Numbered from the stretch's first letter, positions 23,973-33,223 are shown. The stretch: 64,000 nt of DNA from Rathayibacter sp. VKM Ac-2760 (GCF_009834185.1 NZ_CP047173.1:3658001-3722000), one strand, 5' to 3'. Numbers and translations: made by a program. The notes: generated from the letters alone by a model not told the origin.

Positions 23973-24788
23973 TCAGCAGGTGCGGGAGACGAAGCTCAGC
24001 GCGCTCAGGGCGATGGCGTGCCAGCCCTGCTGGCCCTGGTGCTGGCTGAAGGCGAGGGTGCTCCCCGACGGGAAGGTGCGGAAGATGAACGTGTCGACGA
24101 GGGCACCTCCGAAGATGCCGAGATCCGTGGAGGCGTCGCGCCGGAACGGATCCGCGACCGTGCCCGCACCGGCTCCCGGGTGCCCGGGCATGGCGGAGAT
24201 CGACGCGGGCGGGACACTGAAGCCGACGGTGGACCACCAGTCCACGAGCCAGGGATCGTTCGGAACCGCGAACGACGTGATGTTCTGGATCGTCAGCCGG
24301 ACATCGGTCGGATCGAACGGTCGCCCGTCCGCGCCGAGGAACTCGAACGTCAGGGTCTGCAGGTCGGAGCCGGGCGAGGGCTCCTCCTCGATCGGCCCGG
24401 CCCGACGCTGGTTCAGCATCAGCGATCCGTCGGGGTAGTCGCGGAGCACGACCTCCCCTACCGCCGACGGGTCGCCGTTGGACGCCCAGCGGCTGCCGTC
24501 CCGCGTGAGGTCGAAGTCCTGACCCCGGGTCTCGGTGGTGGTGCCGGGCGCGAGAACGGAGCTGATCCTGACCGTCGACAGCACCCCGGTGGACGAGAGC
24601 GCGGTGAGCACCGTGGGGTTGCTCGCGACGCTCGTCGGAGTGAACATCGTCGTGCTGAGGCAGGAGACGGGCGACGCCGCGGCGAGCGGCGCCGCGACCG
24701 CCGCGCTGACGACGGGGAGGCTCCAGGCCGCGCTCGCGGCGAGGCTCCGCCTGGTGGGTCCGGCCGGGTCGGACGGGTGCTGGGACAT
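23973..24788 (-). CDS. Tat-secreted protein, terminal-cysteine family, paralogue 2
   Basis: A 271-residue exported protein with signal RRSLAASAAWSLPVVSAAVA. It shares with its two neighbours TMFTPTSVASNP, ISSVLAPGTTTET, LMLNQRRAG, LQTLTFEFLGADGRPFDP, VGFSVPP, TFIFRTFPSGSTLAFSQ and the ending SFVSRTC. Cysteines are at VSCLS near the mature N-terminus and at the last residue, suggesting a disulphide that ties the two ends together. Likely beta-rich and surface or extracellular. Function unknown. Confidence 0.78.
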   Translation of the reverse strand: MSQHPSDPAGPTRRSLAASAAWSLPVVSAAVAAPLAAASPVSCLSTTMFTPTSVASNPTVLTALSSTGVLSTVRISSVLAPGTTTETRGQDFDLTRDGSRWASNGDPSAVGEVVLRDYPDGSLMLNQRRAGPIEEEPSPGSDLQTLTFEFLGADGRPFDPTDVRLTIQNITSFAVPNDPWLVDWWSTVGFSVPPASISAMPGHPGAGAGTVADPFRRDASTDLGIFGGALVDTFIFRTFPSGSTLAFSQHQGQQGWHAIALSALSFVSRTC

Positions 24789-24921
24789 GGGGATCCGTTC
24801 GAGAGAGCGACAGGGAGCGCGCGGGGGCGGATCCGTCGACCTCGGCAGGATAGGAGGCGCGAGCTCTCGGAGGTGGCGCGCCCTCGCGCGCTGGCGCGCG
24901 GAGCCGTCGGCGCCCCGGTCT

Positions 24922-25758
24922 TCACTCCCCGTCGGCGAAGTCCGTGCTGCGGCTGAGCGGCTCCCAGGCGTCGACGTCGGAGCGGAGGGCGTCGAGCGCG
25001 GCGCGGAAGGCGTCCGACGCGTCGTTGCCGAGCAGCAGGATCGCCGGGGGTGTCGCCGACTCGACGACCTCGATCAGCGCGGCGGCCGCCTTCGCCGGGT
25101 CGCCCTTCTGGGTGCCGTGCACGGTGTCGTGCTCCTTGCGGCGCTTGCCCGCGGTGCCGGCGTAGTCGGCGATCGGGTGCTCGGACTGGGTGAGTGAGCG
25201 GCCGGCGAAGTCGGTGCGGAAGCCGCCCGGCTCGACCGAGAAGGCGCGGATGCCCAGGGGCGCGACCTCCTTGCGCAGCGACTCGGTGAGGGCCTCGATC
25301 GCCGCCTTCACGGCGGCGTAGTAGCCCGAGCCCTCGGGCGAGATCCGCGCGCCGATGGAGGAGAGGTTGACGATCGTGCCGGAGCGGCGCTCGCGCATCC
25401 CGGGCAGCACGGCCTTGATCGTGCGGACGGTGCCGAAGAGCTGGGTGTCGAAGAGCTGCTGCACCGCGGCATCCTCGCCCTCCTCGACGGCGGCGCGGTA
25501 GCCGTAGCCGGCGTTGTTGACGAGCACGTCGACACCGCCGAAGCGCTCCTCGGCGGCGGCGACCGCGGAGGCCACCTGCGCGTCGTCGGTGACGTCGAGG
25601 GGCAGTGCGAGCGCGGAGTCGGGGTGCGGCTCGACGATGTCGCGGACGGAATCGGCGTCGCGCGCGGTGACGACGGCGTTGTCGCCATGGGCGAGGACGG
25701 CGGTCGCGAGCGCGCGGCCGAGTCCGGTGGAGCAGCCGGTGATGAGCCAGGTGGTCAT
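24922..25758 (-). CDS. short-chain dehydrogenase/reductase
   Basis: A 278-residue SDR. The nucleotide-binding motif WLITGCSTGLGRALA, the NNAGYG structural motif, catalytic Ser (IVNLSSIG) and YYAAVKAA (Tyr and Lys of the YxxxK pair) are intact. The sequence resembles the oxidoreductases that keep GCSTGLG and end in a long C-terminal helix region. It reduces a carbonyl or oxidises an alcohol with NAD(P)H; substrate unknown. The ATG at 25758 follows AAGGACCGCC and removes an upstream extension. Divergent to the DUF1206 gene. Confidence 0.9.
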   Translation of the reverse strand: MTTWLITGCSTGLGRALATAVLAHGDNAVVTARDADSVRDIVEPHPDSALALPLDVTDDAQVASAVAAAEERFGGVDVLVNNAGYGYRAAVEEGEDAAVQQLFDTQLFGTVRTIKAVLPGMRERRSGTIVNLSSIGARISPEGSGYYAAVKAAIEALTESLRKEVAPLGIRAFSVEPGGFRTDFAGRSLTQSEHPIADYAGTAGKRRKEHDTVHGTQKGDPAKAAAALIEVVESATPPAILLLGNDASDAFRAALDALRSDVDAWEPLSRSTDFADGE

Positions 25759-25871
25759 GGCGGTCCTTCTTCCTCGAGGTCCGCGGCAGGGGCGATCGGC
25801 GCGGGCAGGACTCCATTCCACCGCCGCCGGGGCGCCTCGGAACAGGGGTGGACGCGTGAGAGGGTGGTCCG

Positions 25872-26681
25872 GTGTCCACAGTGAGCGTGCCGACGCCGCG
25901 CTCGGGGGTGCGGACGCGGCGATTCCGGCGCCTCGCGCGCCTCGGCTTCGCCGTCAACGGCGTGGTGCACCTCCTGATCGGCGGGCTCTCGCTCCGCGTC
26001 GCGTTCGGCGACGACACGACGCAGGAGGCGGATCCCTCCGGGGCGATCGCCCGCATGGCCGAGAGTCCGGCCGGGCTCGTCGTGGTCTGGGCGGCGCTGG
26101 TGGCGCTGGTCGCCCTCGGGCTGTGGCAGTTCACCTTCCAGAGCCGCTCGAGCGATCCGAGCCGCGCCAAGCGCTGGGGGCGGCGGATCGTGGAGTCGGG
26201 CAAGGGCTTCGCCTCGCTCGCACTGGCCGGGACGACGCTGGTGTTCGCGCTCGGCGGGTCGACCAGCTCCTCGGCCACCATCCGCGCGATCAGCACCGAT
26301 CTGCTGGCCCGGCCGGCGGGGGCGATCGTGCTGACGGTGGTCGGCGGGATCGTCCTCGGCAGCGGGATCGGCTTCCTCGCCATCGGCGTGCGCCGCGGGT
26401 TCCGCAAGCTCGTGCGGATCCCCGCGGGGCGCCGGGGTCTGGCCGTGCTGATCCTCGGCGCCGCGGGCTACGTCTCGAAGGGGATCGCCCTGGGGATCGC
26501 CGGCGGGCTCTTCGTGGTCGCGGCTATCACCGGCGACGCCCGGCGGGCGACCGGGCTCGACGGTGCGCTGCGCTTCCTCGACGTGCCGCCGTACGGCACG
26601 ATCGCGCTCGTCGTGATCGGGGCCGGCCTGGTGATGTACGGCGGGTTCCTGATCGCGCGCGCGAAGCTCGCCAAGCTCTGA
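25872..26681 (+). CDS. DUF1206 family membrane protein
   Basis: A 269-residue membrane protein built from three repeats, each with two hydrophobic helices: LARLGFAVNGVVHLLIGGLS, SGKGFASLALAGTTLVFALG and ILGAAGYVSKGIALGIAGGL open the repeats. The R(x)G(F/Y) plus G(x)GL pattern is typical of DUF1206. The role is unknown; members are common in actinobacteria. The GTG at 25872 has little ribosome-binding signal. The stop is ten bases from the convergent acetyltransferase. Confidence 0.85.
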   Translation: MSTVSVPTPRSGVRTRRFRRLARLGFAVNGVVHLLIGGLSLRVAFGDDTTQEADPSGAIARMAESPAGLVVVWAALVALVALGLWQFTFQSRSSDPSRAKRWGRRIVESGKGFASLALAGTTLVFALGGSTSSSATIRAISTDLLARPAGAIVLTVVGGIVLGSGIGFLAIGVRRGFRKLVRIPAGRRGLAVLILGAAGYVSKGIALGIAGGLFVVAAITGDARRATGLDGALRFLDVPPYGTIALVVIGAGLVMYGGFLIARAKLAKL

Positions 26682-26691
26682 CGCGACGGGC

Positions 26692-27171
26692 TCAGGCCGC
26701 GCGCCCGGCGGGGTCGAGGCGCTTCGCGTAGCAGCGGGTCGCCGGCTCGTCGCCCCAGTAGCCGAAGCCGGGGATGAGGTCGTAGCCCGAGCTGCTGTAG
26801 AGCGCCATCGCCTCGGGCTGCTCGATGCCGGTGACGAGGCGGAGCAGCGTCACGCCGTGCCGGACGGCCAGCTCCTCGACTCCCGCGAGGAGGAGGCGGC
26901 TGTGACCGCGGCCGCGCGCCGCCTCGGTCACGAACATCCGCTTGATCTCGCCGATCTCGCCGTCGGCGGCGAGCGCGACGCAGCCGACGACGTCGGGGCC
27001 GACCTGCAGCAGCAGCGTCGGCGCGTCCGCGGGCGGCCGAGGCCCCGGGTCGTCGCCGCCGTACCGCCGCATGATCTCGGCCTCCTGCACGGCGAACAGC
27101 CGCGCCGCCACCGGATCGTCGGCCGTCGTCTCGACCAGCCGGCCCTCGTCTGCACCCACGTCTGCACCCAT
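26692..27171 (-). CDS. GNAT-family N-acetyltransferase
   Basis: A 159-residue acetyltransferase. The acetyl-CoA pyrophosphate loop reads RGRGHSRLLLAGVEELA after the strand IKRMFVTEAA, and the C-terminal ALYSSSGYDLIPGFGYW is the usual final GNAT strand-helix. It transfers an acetyl group from acetyl-CoA to an unknown amine. The start at 27171 avoids reading into the 61-bp palindrome at 27196-27256, which supplies a false upstream start at 27243. Confidence 0.85.
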   Translation of the reverse strand: MGADVGADEGRLVETTADDPVAARLFAVQEAEIMRRYGGDDPGPRPPADAPTLLLQVGPDVVGCVALAADGEIGEIKRMFVTEAARGRGHSRLLLAGVEELAVRHGVTLLRLVTGIEQPEAMALYSSSGYDLIPGFGYWGDEPATRCYAKRLDPAGRAA

Positions 27172-27195
27172 GTCGCTCACGCTCCCATCGCTCCC

Positions 27196-27256
27196 CGCGA
27201 GATGCCACTTGTGCACGCGACACGCCGACGAAAGCGTGCACAAGTGGCATCTCGCG
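27196..27256 (-). repeat. 61-bp oriented palindrome, copy 5
   Basis: Perfect 18-bp arms, extended here by CACGC/GCGTG to a 23-bp stem. The centre motif is on the minus strand (CGACACGCC on plus). It begins 5 bases after the stop of minus-strand secreted paralogue 3. Confidence 0.95.
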
Positions 27257-27261
27257 GAGGG

Positions 27262-28083
27262 TCAGCAGACGGCGGAGCGGAAGCTGAGGCTGGCGAGGAA
27301 GACGGAGTGCCAGCCCTGCCTGCCGGCATGCTGGGTGTAGGTGAGCGTGCTCCCGGAGGGGAAGACGTCGAAGGAGAAGATGTCGTTCTGGAAGTACGGT
27401 CCGGTCTCGGCGTCTCCGTTCTCGCGCCGGTACGGGTCGGCGGGCGTGCCTGCACCGGTCCCCTCGAAGAGGACGTCCTGGACGATCGCGGTCGGCGCGA
27501 CGCTGAAGAACATCGCGTCCCAGTGGTTCGGCGTCCACGCCTCCCGGTCCTTCGCGGTGAAGCCGTAGAACTCGAGCTGGAGATCGGCCGGATCGAACAC
27601 TTGCCCCTGCGGATCGAAGAACTGGAAGGTCAGGGTCTGCGAGTCGGATCCCGGGCTGGGGAGGGTGGTGACCGGACCCTCACGACGCTGGTTCAGGGTC
27701 AGCGAGCCCCTGGGCGCGGAACCCGACGCCTGCACTTCGGAGCTCTCGAGGTCGGTTGCCCCGAACTCCCCTGTCCAGCAGGTTCCGCTCTGAGACAGGT
27801 TGAAGCTCTGGCCCTGCGTCGTGGTCGTCGTACCAGGAGCGAGCACCGACGTGATCCGCACTGTGGACACCGCGCCGGAGGGGGCGGGCGCCAGGAGCAC
27901 CGCGGTGTCACCGCCGGTGTTGTCGGTCCGCCTGAAGGCGACCGCGCTCTCGCAGAGGGTGGCGGTGGAGGCGGCGGCGAGAGGCGCCGCGATCACCGCG
28001 GCGGCGAGGGGAGCGCTCCACACCGCCGCGGTGCTCACGGTTCGGCGGGACGGTCCGGGCGTGGGAGTGGAGGACAGGGACAC
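27262..28083 (-). CDS. Tat-secreted protein, terminal-cysteine family, paralogue 3
   Basis: A 273-residue exported protein, signal RRTVSTAAVWSAPLAAAVIA. It shares ITSVLAPGTTTTTQGQ, LTLNQRREG, SQTLTFQFFDPQGQVFDP, FSVAPTAI, FDVFPSGSTLTYTQHAGRQG and the final SFRSAVC with its two paralogues. It has three cysteines in the mature part (TLCES, GTCWT and the last residue), one more than the others. The GTG at 28083 follows AAAGGACCGCC; an upstream in-frame start falls in a 61-bp palindrome. Function unknown. Confidence 0.78.
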   Translation of the reverse strand: MSLSSTPTPGPSRRTVSTAAVWSAPLAAAVIAAPLAAASTATLCESAVAFRRTDNTGGDTAVLLAPAPSGAVSTVRITSVLAPGTTTTTQGQSFNLSQSGTCWTGEFGATDLESSEVQASGSAPRGSLTLNQRREGPVTTLPSPGSDSQTLTFQFFDPQGQVFDPADLQLEFYGFTAKDREAWTPNHWDAMFFSVAPTAIVQDVLFEGTGAGTPADPYRRENGDAETGPYFQNDIFSFDVFPSGSTLTYTQHAGRQGWHSVFLASLSFRSAVC

Positions 28084-28226
28084 GGCGGTCCTTTCGATGA
28101 TGAGGCGGAGTGCGCCTCGGAGCGGCGGAGTGGTAACGCTGTCATGGCGCTGTGCGGCCAGCCAAGCGCACCTCCCCCGCCGCGAGCAGTCCCCCGTCCG
28201 CGCCACACCCCCTGGTGAGCGCCTCC

Positions 28227-28287
28227 CGCGAGATGCCACTTGTGCGCGCGACACGCCGAGGGAAGCGTGCACAAGTGGCATCTCGCG
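28227..28287 (-). repeat. 61-bp oriented palindrome, copy 6
   Basis: Perfect 18-bp arms; centre motif on the minus strand. It begins 8 bases after the stop of the minus-strand LysR gene, between that gene and the start of secreted paralogue 3. Confidence 0.95.
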
Positions 28288-28295
28288 GAGGGGGG

Positions 28296-29186
28296 TCAGG
28301 CGTAGGTCGCGGCGGCGTCTGCGAGGCAGTCGCGGAAGACGCGGACGGCGGGGGACGCGAGCTGCGCCTCGCGCTGGGCGGTGAAGATGGTGCGGCGCGG
28401 GCGGCCGGGCAGCTCGAGGAGGCGGCAGTCGGCCTCGCCGCCCGCCCAGACCAGGTCGGGCATCAGGGCGACCGCGTTGCCGGTGGCGGCGAGGCGGATC
28501 TGCGCCTGGAGGTCGGCGGTCTCGAAGCGGACGTCGGGCTCGAAGCCGGCGACGCGGCAGGTCTGCTCGGCGAAGTGGCGGCTGGCGGTGCCGCGCGGCT
28601 CCATCACCCAGGCCGCGTCGCGGGCGCCCCGCAGGTCGCGCACGGCGGAGTCGCGGCTGACGGCGAGGCGGATCGCGTCGGTGGTGAGATCGGCGCGCAC
28701 CAGGCCGGGCAGCCAGGAGACGGAGTGGCCGGGGTACTGCTCGGCGACGACGAGGTCGAACTCGCGCGCCCAGGAGGTCTCGTGGAGGGCGCCCTCCGGC
28801 TCGCGCTGCACCATCTCGACCCGGACCTCCGGCGCGCGCTCGGCGATCGCCCGCAGCGCGCCGGGCATCAGCGCGAGCGCCGCCGACTGGAAGACCGCGA
28901 CCCGCACGCGGCCGGTGACCGACTCCCCCGACGCGGCGAGCGCCGCCTCCGCACGCTCGAGCAGGGCCAGCACCTCGCCGGCCGCGGCGACCAGGATCTC
29001 GGCCTGCGGGGTGAGCTGCACCCGCCGGCCGACCTTGCGGAGCAGCTCGACGCCGGTCTCGCGCTCGAGCACGGTGAGCTGCTGCGACACCGCGGAGGGA
29101 CTGTAGGCGAGGGCCTCGGCGGCGGCGGCCAGGGTGCCGCGGATGGCGACCTCGCGCAGGAGCACCAGGCGGCGGACGTCGAGCAC
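28296..29186 (-). CDS. LysR-family regulator divergent from putA
   Basis: A 296-residue LysR-type regulator. The HTH reads LVLLREVAIRGTLAAAAEAL then YSPSAVSQQLTVLERETG, followed by a substrate-binding domain (RVRVAVFQSAALALMPGALR; LAATGNAVALMPDLVWAG). The GTG at 29186 follows GAGG at a normal distance. It is divergent from putA with about 100 bases between, so control of proline catabolism is the natural inference. Its effector may be proline or a catabolite. A very long antisense frame reading on through putA is an artefact. Confidence 0.87.
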   Translation of the reverse strand: MLDVRRLVLLREVAIRGTLAAAAEALAYSPSAVSQQLTVLERETGVELLRKVGRRVQLTPQAEILVAAAGEVLALLERAEAALAASGESVTGRVRVAVFQSAALALMPGALRAIAERAPEVRVEMVQREPEGALHETSWAREFDLVVAEQYPGHSVSWLPGLVRADLTTDAIRLAVSRDSAVRDLRGARDAAWVMEPRGTASRHFAEQTCRVAGFEPDVRFETADLQAQIRLAATGNAVALMPDLVWAGGEADCRLLELPGRPRRTIFTAQREAQLASPAVRVFRDCLADAAATYA

Positions 29187-29233
29187 GGCGGACCTCGCTT
29201 CGGTCGGGGTAATCAGTAAGCAGGAGTGACCGG

Positions 29234-29242
29234 TAACGGTTA
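29234..29242. promoter_or_regulatory. possible LysR site upstream of putA
   Basis: The 9-base near-palindrome TAACGGTTA, within ACCGGTAACGGTTAGAAACG, lies midway between the LysR gene and putA. It is the only clear symmetric element in that gap; assignment to the regulator is inference. Confidence 0.35.
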
Positions 29243-29288
29243 GAAACGGTCGCTTCTGCTCAACGGTACCCCGGCGAATACTGAGGTC

Positions 29289-32200
29289 ATGACGGATCTC
29301 GCAGCTCCTGCCCGCTCCACCGGCCCCTCCCCCGACGGGCCCGCTCCCGACAGCGTCGACCCCGGGCTCGTCGACGCGAGCGTCGCGCTCGTGCGGCAGT
29401 GGCTGCAGGACGCCGCGGGCATCCCGGTCGACGCGTCCGGCGCGCAGCTCGCCGGCGTGCTCAAGGACCCGACGGGCCTCGACTTCACGGTCGGCTTCGT
29501 CGACGGCGTGGTCCGGCCGGAGGACACCAGGGTCGCCGCCGCGGCGCTGCGCGCGATCGCCGGCGGCGTGCCGCGCTTCCTCCCCGCCCCGATGCGCGGC
29601 GCGGTCGCGCTCGGCGGCGCGGTGGCCCCGCTGCTGCCGGACGTGGTGGTGCCGATCGCGCGCCGAGTGCTGCGGCAGATGGTCGGCCACCTCATCATCG
29701 ACGCGACCGACTCGCGGCTCGGGCCGGCCATCGCGAAGATCCGCCGCGACGGCGTCCGGCTGAACATGAACCTGCTCGGCGAGGCGGTGCTCGGGCGGAA
29801 GGAGGCGCAGCGCCGCCTGGAGGGCACGCACCGGCTGCTCGCGCGCGACGACGTCGACTACGTCTCGATCAAGGTCTCCTCCACCGTCGCCCCGCACAAC
29901 CCGTGGGCGTTCGACGCCGCGGTCGACGACATCGCCGAGGAGCTCGCTCCGCTGTTCGCGCGCGCGGCGAGCGCGACGCCGCAGAAGTTCGTCAACCTCG
30001 ACATGGAGGAGTACAAGGACCTCGACCTCACCATCGCGGTCTTCACCCGCCTGCTCGACCGGCCGGAGTTCCTCGGCCTCGAGGCGGGCATCGTGCTGCA
30101 GGCCTACCTGCCCGATGCGCTGTCCGCGATGATCCGGCTGCAGGAGTGGAGCGCGGCGCGGCGGGCCCGCGGCGGCGCCGGCATCAAGGTGCGCCTGGTC
30201 AAGGGCGCGAACCTGCCGATGGAGCAGGTCGAGGCCTCCGTGCACGGCTGGCCGCTCGCGACCTGGTCGACGAAGCAGGACTCGGACACGAACTACAAGC
30301 GCGTGATCGACTACGCGCTGCACCCGGACCGGATCCGGAACGTGCGGGTCGGCGTGGCCGGGCACAACCTCTTCGACGTCGCCTACTCCTGGCTGCTGGC
30401 CGGCGAGCGCGGCGTCCGCGAGGGGATCGAGTACGAGATGCTCCTCGGCATGGCGCAGGGCCAGGCGGAGGCGGTGCGCCGCACGGTCGGCTCGCTGCTG
30501 CTCTACACGCCGGTGGTCTCGCCGGCCGAGTTCGACGTGGCGATCGCGTACCTGATCCGGCGGCTGGAGGAGGGCGCGTCGAGCGACAACTTCATGTCGG
30601 CCGTGTTCGAGCTGGAGGCGCAGCCGGCCCTGTTCGCCCGCGAGGAGGCGCGCTTCCGCGCCTCCGTCCGCGCGCTCGACGGCGCCGTGCCGCCCGCGCA
30701 CCGGGTCGCCGACCGCTTCGCCGCGGCCGGCCGACCCGGCTTCGGCGACTTCCGCAGCACGCCCGACACCGACCCCTCCGTCGCCGAGAACCGGGCCTGG
30801 GCGCAGGAGATCCTGGCCCGCGTGCCCTCCTCCCGCGCCGGGGTCGACGCGATCGAGGCCGCGACTCTCACCACCCGCGAGGAGCTGGAGGCGGCGCTCG
30901 CCGCGACCCGCGCCGCCGGCTCCGCGTGGGGGCGTGTGCCCGCCGACGAGCGGGCCCGCATCCTGCACCGCGCCGGCGAGGAGCTCGAGGCGCGGCGCGG
31001 CGAGCTGCTCGAGGTGATGGCCGCCGAGGGCGGCAAGACGCTCGACCAGGGCGACCCGGAGGTGTCCGAGGCGATCGACTTCGCGCACTACTACGCCGAG
31101 CGGGCGCGCGAGCTCGACTCCGTCGACGGCGCGGAGTTCCACCCGGCGCAGCTGACGCTCGTCGCTCCGCCGTGGAACTTCCCGGTCGCGATCCCCGCGG
31201 GCGGCGTGCTCGCCGCGCTGGCCGCCGGCTCGGCCGCGGTGCTGAAGCCGGCCGGGCCGACCGCGCGCTGCGGCGCCGTGGTGGCCGAGGCGCTCTGGGC
31301 CGCGGGTGTGCCGCGCGAGGCGCTGCTGCTGCTGCGCCTGCCGGAGGAGGAGCTCGGCGCCGACCTGATCGCGCACGACGCGGTCGACCGGGTGATCCTC
31401 ACGGGCGCCTACGAGACGGCGGAGCTGTTCCGCTCCTTCCGGAACGACCTGCCGCTGCTCGCCGAGACGAGCGGCAAGAACGCGATCATCGTCACGCCCT
31501 CGGCCGACCTCGACCTCGCAGTGAAGGACGTCGTCTCGAGCGCCTTCGGCCACGCCGGGCAGAAGTGCTCGGCGGCCTCGCTGGTCGTGCTGGTCGGCTC
31601 GGTCGCGCGCTCGAAGCGATTCCGCGCGCAGCTGCTCGACGCGGTCGCCTCGCTCACCGTCGGCCTGCCGACCGACCCGGCGACCCGGATGGGGCCGGTC
31701 ATCGAGCCGGCCGCGGGCAAGCTGCTGCGCGGGCTGACCGTGCTCGGCGAGGGCGAGAGCTGGCTGCTGGCGCCGCGGTCGCTCGACGACACGGGGATGC
31801 TCTGGAGCCCGGGCGTGCGCGACGGCGTGCGGCGCGGCTCCGAGTTCCACCGCACGGAGTACTTCGGGCCGATCCTCGGGATCATGACCGCGGCGACCCT
31901 CGAGGACGCGATCGCGCTGGTGAACGAGGTCGACTACGGCCTGACCTCGGGGCTGCACGCGCTCGATCCCGCGGAGATCGGGGCGTGGCTGGGCGGGATC
32001 CAGGCCGGCAACCTCTACGTGAACCGCGGCACCACCGGCGCGATCGTCGAGCGCCAGCCGTTCGGCGGCTGGAAGAAGTCCGCGGTCGGGCCGGGCACGA
32101 AGGCGGGCGGGCCGGACTACCTGCTGGGGCTGGGGTCGTGGACGTCGGCGCCGTCGAGCGCTACCGCGACGGTCACCGACCCGCGCGTGGTCCGGCTCGT

Positions 32201-32759
32201 GGCGGCCGCCCGCGCCGAGCTGCCCGCGGCGGAGGCGGACGGCGTCGAGCGGATCGCGCGCAGCGCCGCGCTCGCGCAGTCGAGCCGGAGTCCGCGGGAC
32301 GTGACCGGGCTCGCGGCCGAGCGCAACGTGTTCCGGCACCTGCCGTACGACGCGCCGGTGCTGATCCGGCTGGCGGAGGGCGAGCCGGTCGGCTCGCTCG
32401 TGCGGGTCGTCGTCGCCGCGGCGACCGCGGGCGCGCGGGTCGCGGTGTCGAGCGCGGTCGCGCTGCCGCCGCAGCTCGTGTCGGCCATCGCCTCCGGAGC
32501 CTCGGCGGTCGCCGTCGAGGACGAGACGGCCTGGGCCGCGCGGGTGCGCGCGCACGGGGGCGGCCGGGTGCGCCTGCTCGGCGCCCCCGCCGCCTCCGTC
32601 ACCGCGGTCACCGGCGGTCGCCCGGACCTCGCGGTCTACGCGGGCGAGGCGACCGAGTCGGGCCGGCTGGAGCTGCTCCCCTTCCTCCGGGAGCAGGCCG
32701 TGTCGATCACGGCCCACCGCTTCGGCACGCCGGACCACCTGACGGACGCGCTGCTCTGA
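29289..32759 (+). CDS. putA: bifunctional proline dehydrogenase / glutamate semialdehyde dehydrogenase
   Basis: A 1156-residue PutA. The proline dehydrogenase barrel spans about 85-430 (NMNLLGEAVLGRKEAQRRLE; YVSIKVSS; GIKVRLVKGANLPME). The aldehyde dehydrogenase domain spans about 530-960, with Glu726 (LAETSGKN) and catalytic Cys760 (GHAGQKCSA). A further 190-residue C-terminal region follows, as in longer PutA proteins. It oxidises proline to P5C with FAD and then to glutamate with NAD+, channelling the intermediate. No N-terminal ribbon-helix-helix DNA-binding domain is present, so regulation falls to the divergent LysR protein. Confidence 0.95.
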   Translation: MTDLAAPARSTGPSPDGPAPDSVDPGLVDASVALVRQWLQDAAGIPVDASGAQLAGVLKDPTGLDFTVGFVDGVVRPEDTRVAAAALRAIAGGVPRFLPAPMRGAVALGGAVAPLLPDVVVPIARRVLRQMVGHLIIDATDSRLGPAIAKIRRDGVRLNMNLLGEAVLGRKEAQRRLEGTHRLLARDDVDYVSIKVSSTVAPHNPWAFDAAVDDIAEELAPLFARAASATPQKFVNLDMEEYKDLDLTIAVFTRLLDRPEFLGLEAGIVLQAYLPDALSAMIRLQEWSAARRARGGAGIKVRLVKGANLPMEQVEASVHGWPLATWSTKQDSDTNYKRVIDYALHPDRIRNVRVGVAGHNLFDVAYSWLLAGERGVREGIEYEMLLGMAQGQAEAVRRTVGSLLLYTPVVSPAEFDVAIAYLIRRLEEGASSDNFMSAVFELEAQPALFAREEARFRASVRALDGAVPPAHRVADRFAAAGRPGFGDFRSTPDTDPSVAENRAWAQEILARVPSSRAGVDAIEAATLTTREELEAALAATRAAGSAWGRVPADERARILHRAGEELEARRGELLEVMAAEGGKTLDQGDPEVSEAIDFAHYYAERARELDSVDGAEFHPAQLTLVAPPWNFPVAIPAGGVLAALAAGSAAVLKPAGPTARCGAVVAEALWAAGVPREALLLLRLPEEELGADLIAHDAVDRVILTGAYETAELFRSFRNDLPLLAETSGKNAIIVTPSADLDLAVKDVVSSAFGHAGQKCSAASLVVLVGSVARSKRFRAQLLDAVASLTVGLPTDPATRMGPVIEPAAGKLLRGLTVLGEGESWLLAPRSLDDTGMLWSPGVRDGVRRGSEFHRTEYFGPILGIMTAATLEDAIALVNEVDYGLTSGLHALDPAEIGAWLGGIQAGNLYVNRGTTGAIVERQPFGGWKKSAVGPGTKAGGPDYLLGLGSWTSAPSSATATVTDPRVVRLVAAARAELPAAEADGVERIARSAALAQSSRSPRDVTGLAAERNVFRHLPYDAPVLIRLAEGEPVGSLVRVVVAAATAGARVAVSSAVALPPQLVSAIASGASAVAVEDETAWAARVRAHGGGRVRLLGAPAASVTAVTGGRPDLAVYAGEATESGRLELLPFLREQAVSITAHRFGTPDHLTDALL

Positions 32760-32766
32760 CGCCCTC

Positions 32767-32827
32767 CGCGAGATGCCACTTGTGCGCGCTTCTCACGGCG
32801 TGTCGCGTGCACAAGTGGCATCTCGCG
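32767..32827 (+). repeat. 61-bp oriented palindrome, copy 7
   Basis: Perfect 18-bp arms; centre motif GGCGTGTCGCG on the plus strand. It begins 7 bases after the putA stop, between putA and the convergent hicB-like gene. Confidence 0.95.
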
Positions 32828-32842
32828 GGAGGGGCGGGGACG

Positions 32843-33223
32843 TCAGGACGCGATCTGCGAGATGCGCTGGTGGGAGAGGCTCAGGAGGACGGCGGCATCC
32901 CGCACGGACACTCCTTCGCCGCGGACGCCGGCGACCGCGTCGTGCTGGAGGCGCTCGTACTCGACGCGGCTGCGCTCCAGGTTCTCCCGCGCGATCCTGA
33001 CCTGACCGAGCACGGCGGCGACGTCGTCCGGGAAGGCCGCGCCGTAGTCCCACGACAGCGCGAACGCGTCCTCGTCCACGTCCGTCAGCCCGCTGACGAG
33101 ATCGCGGACCTCTCCCTCGAGCAGGGCGAGCGACCGCGACTCGGTCGCGCCCCCCGGGAGGCCCTGCACGACCGCCACCCAGAACGGCTTCTCGCGAGTG
33201 ACGACGACCTGATAGCGGTTCAT
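32843..33223 (-). CDS. hicB: HicB-like antitoxin
   Basis: A 126-residue protein. The N-terminal half (MNRYQVVVTREKPFWVAVVQ, GLPGGATESRSL...) matches the partial RNase-H-like fold of HicB. The C-terminal part ends in an HTH-like segment (GEGVSVRDAAVLLSLSHQRI) suited to DNA binding and autoregulation. Its start overlaps the hicA-like stop by four bases. Expected role: it binds and neutralises the HicA mRNA interferase and represses the pair. Confidence 0.8.
   Translation of the reverse strand: MNRYQVVVTREKPFWVAVVQGLPGGATESRSLALLEGEVRDLVSGLTDVDEDAFALSWDYGAAFPDDVAAVLGQVRIARENLERSRVEYERLQHDAVAGVRGEGVSVRDAAVLLSLSHQRISQIAS

Noticed and set aside
28296..32738. A 1480-residue minus-strand frame covering putA
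   Set aside because: Only its last 296 codons (LysR protein) make sense. The rest is Arg/Asp/Glu-rich shadow sequence antisense to the well-conserved putA.
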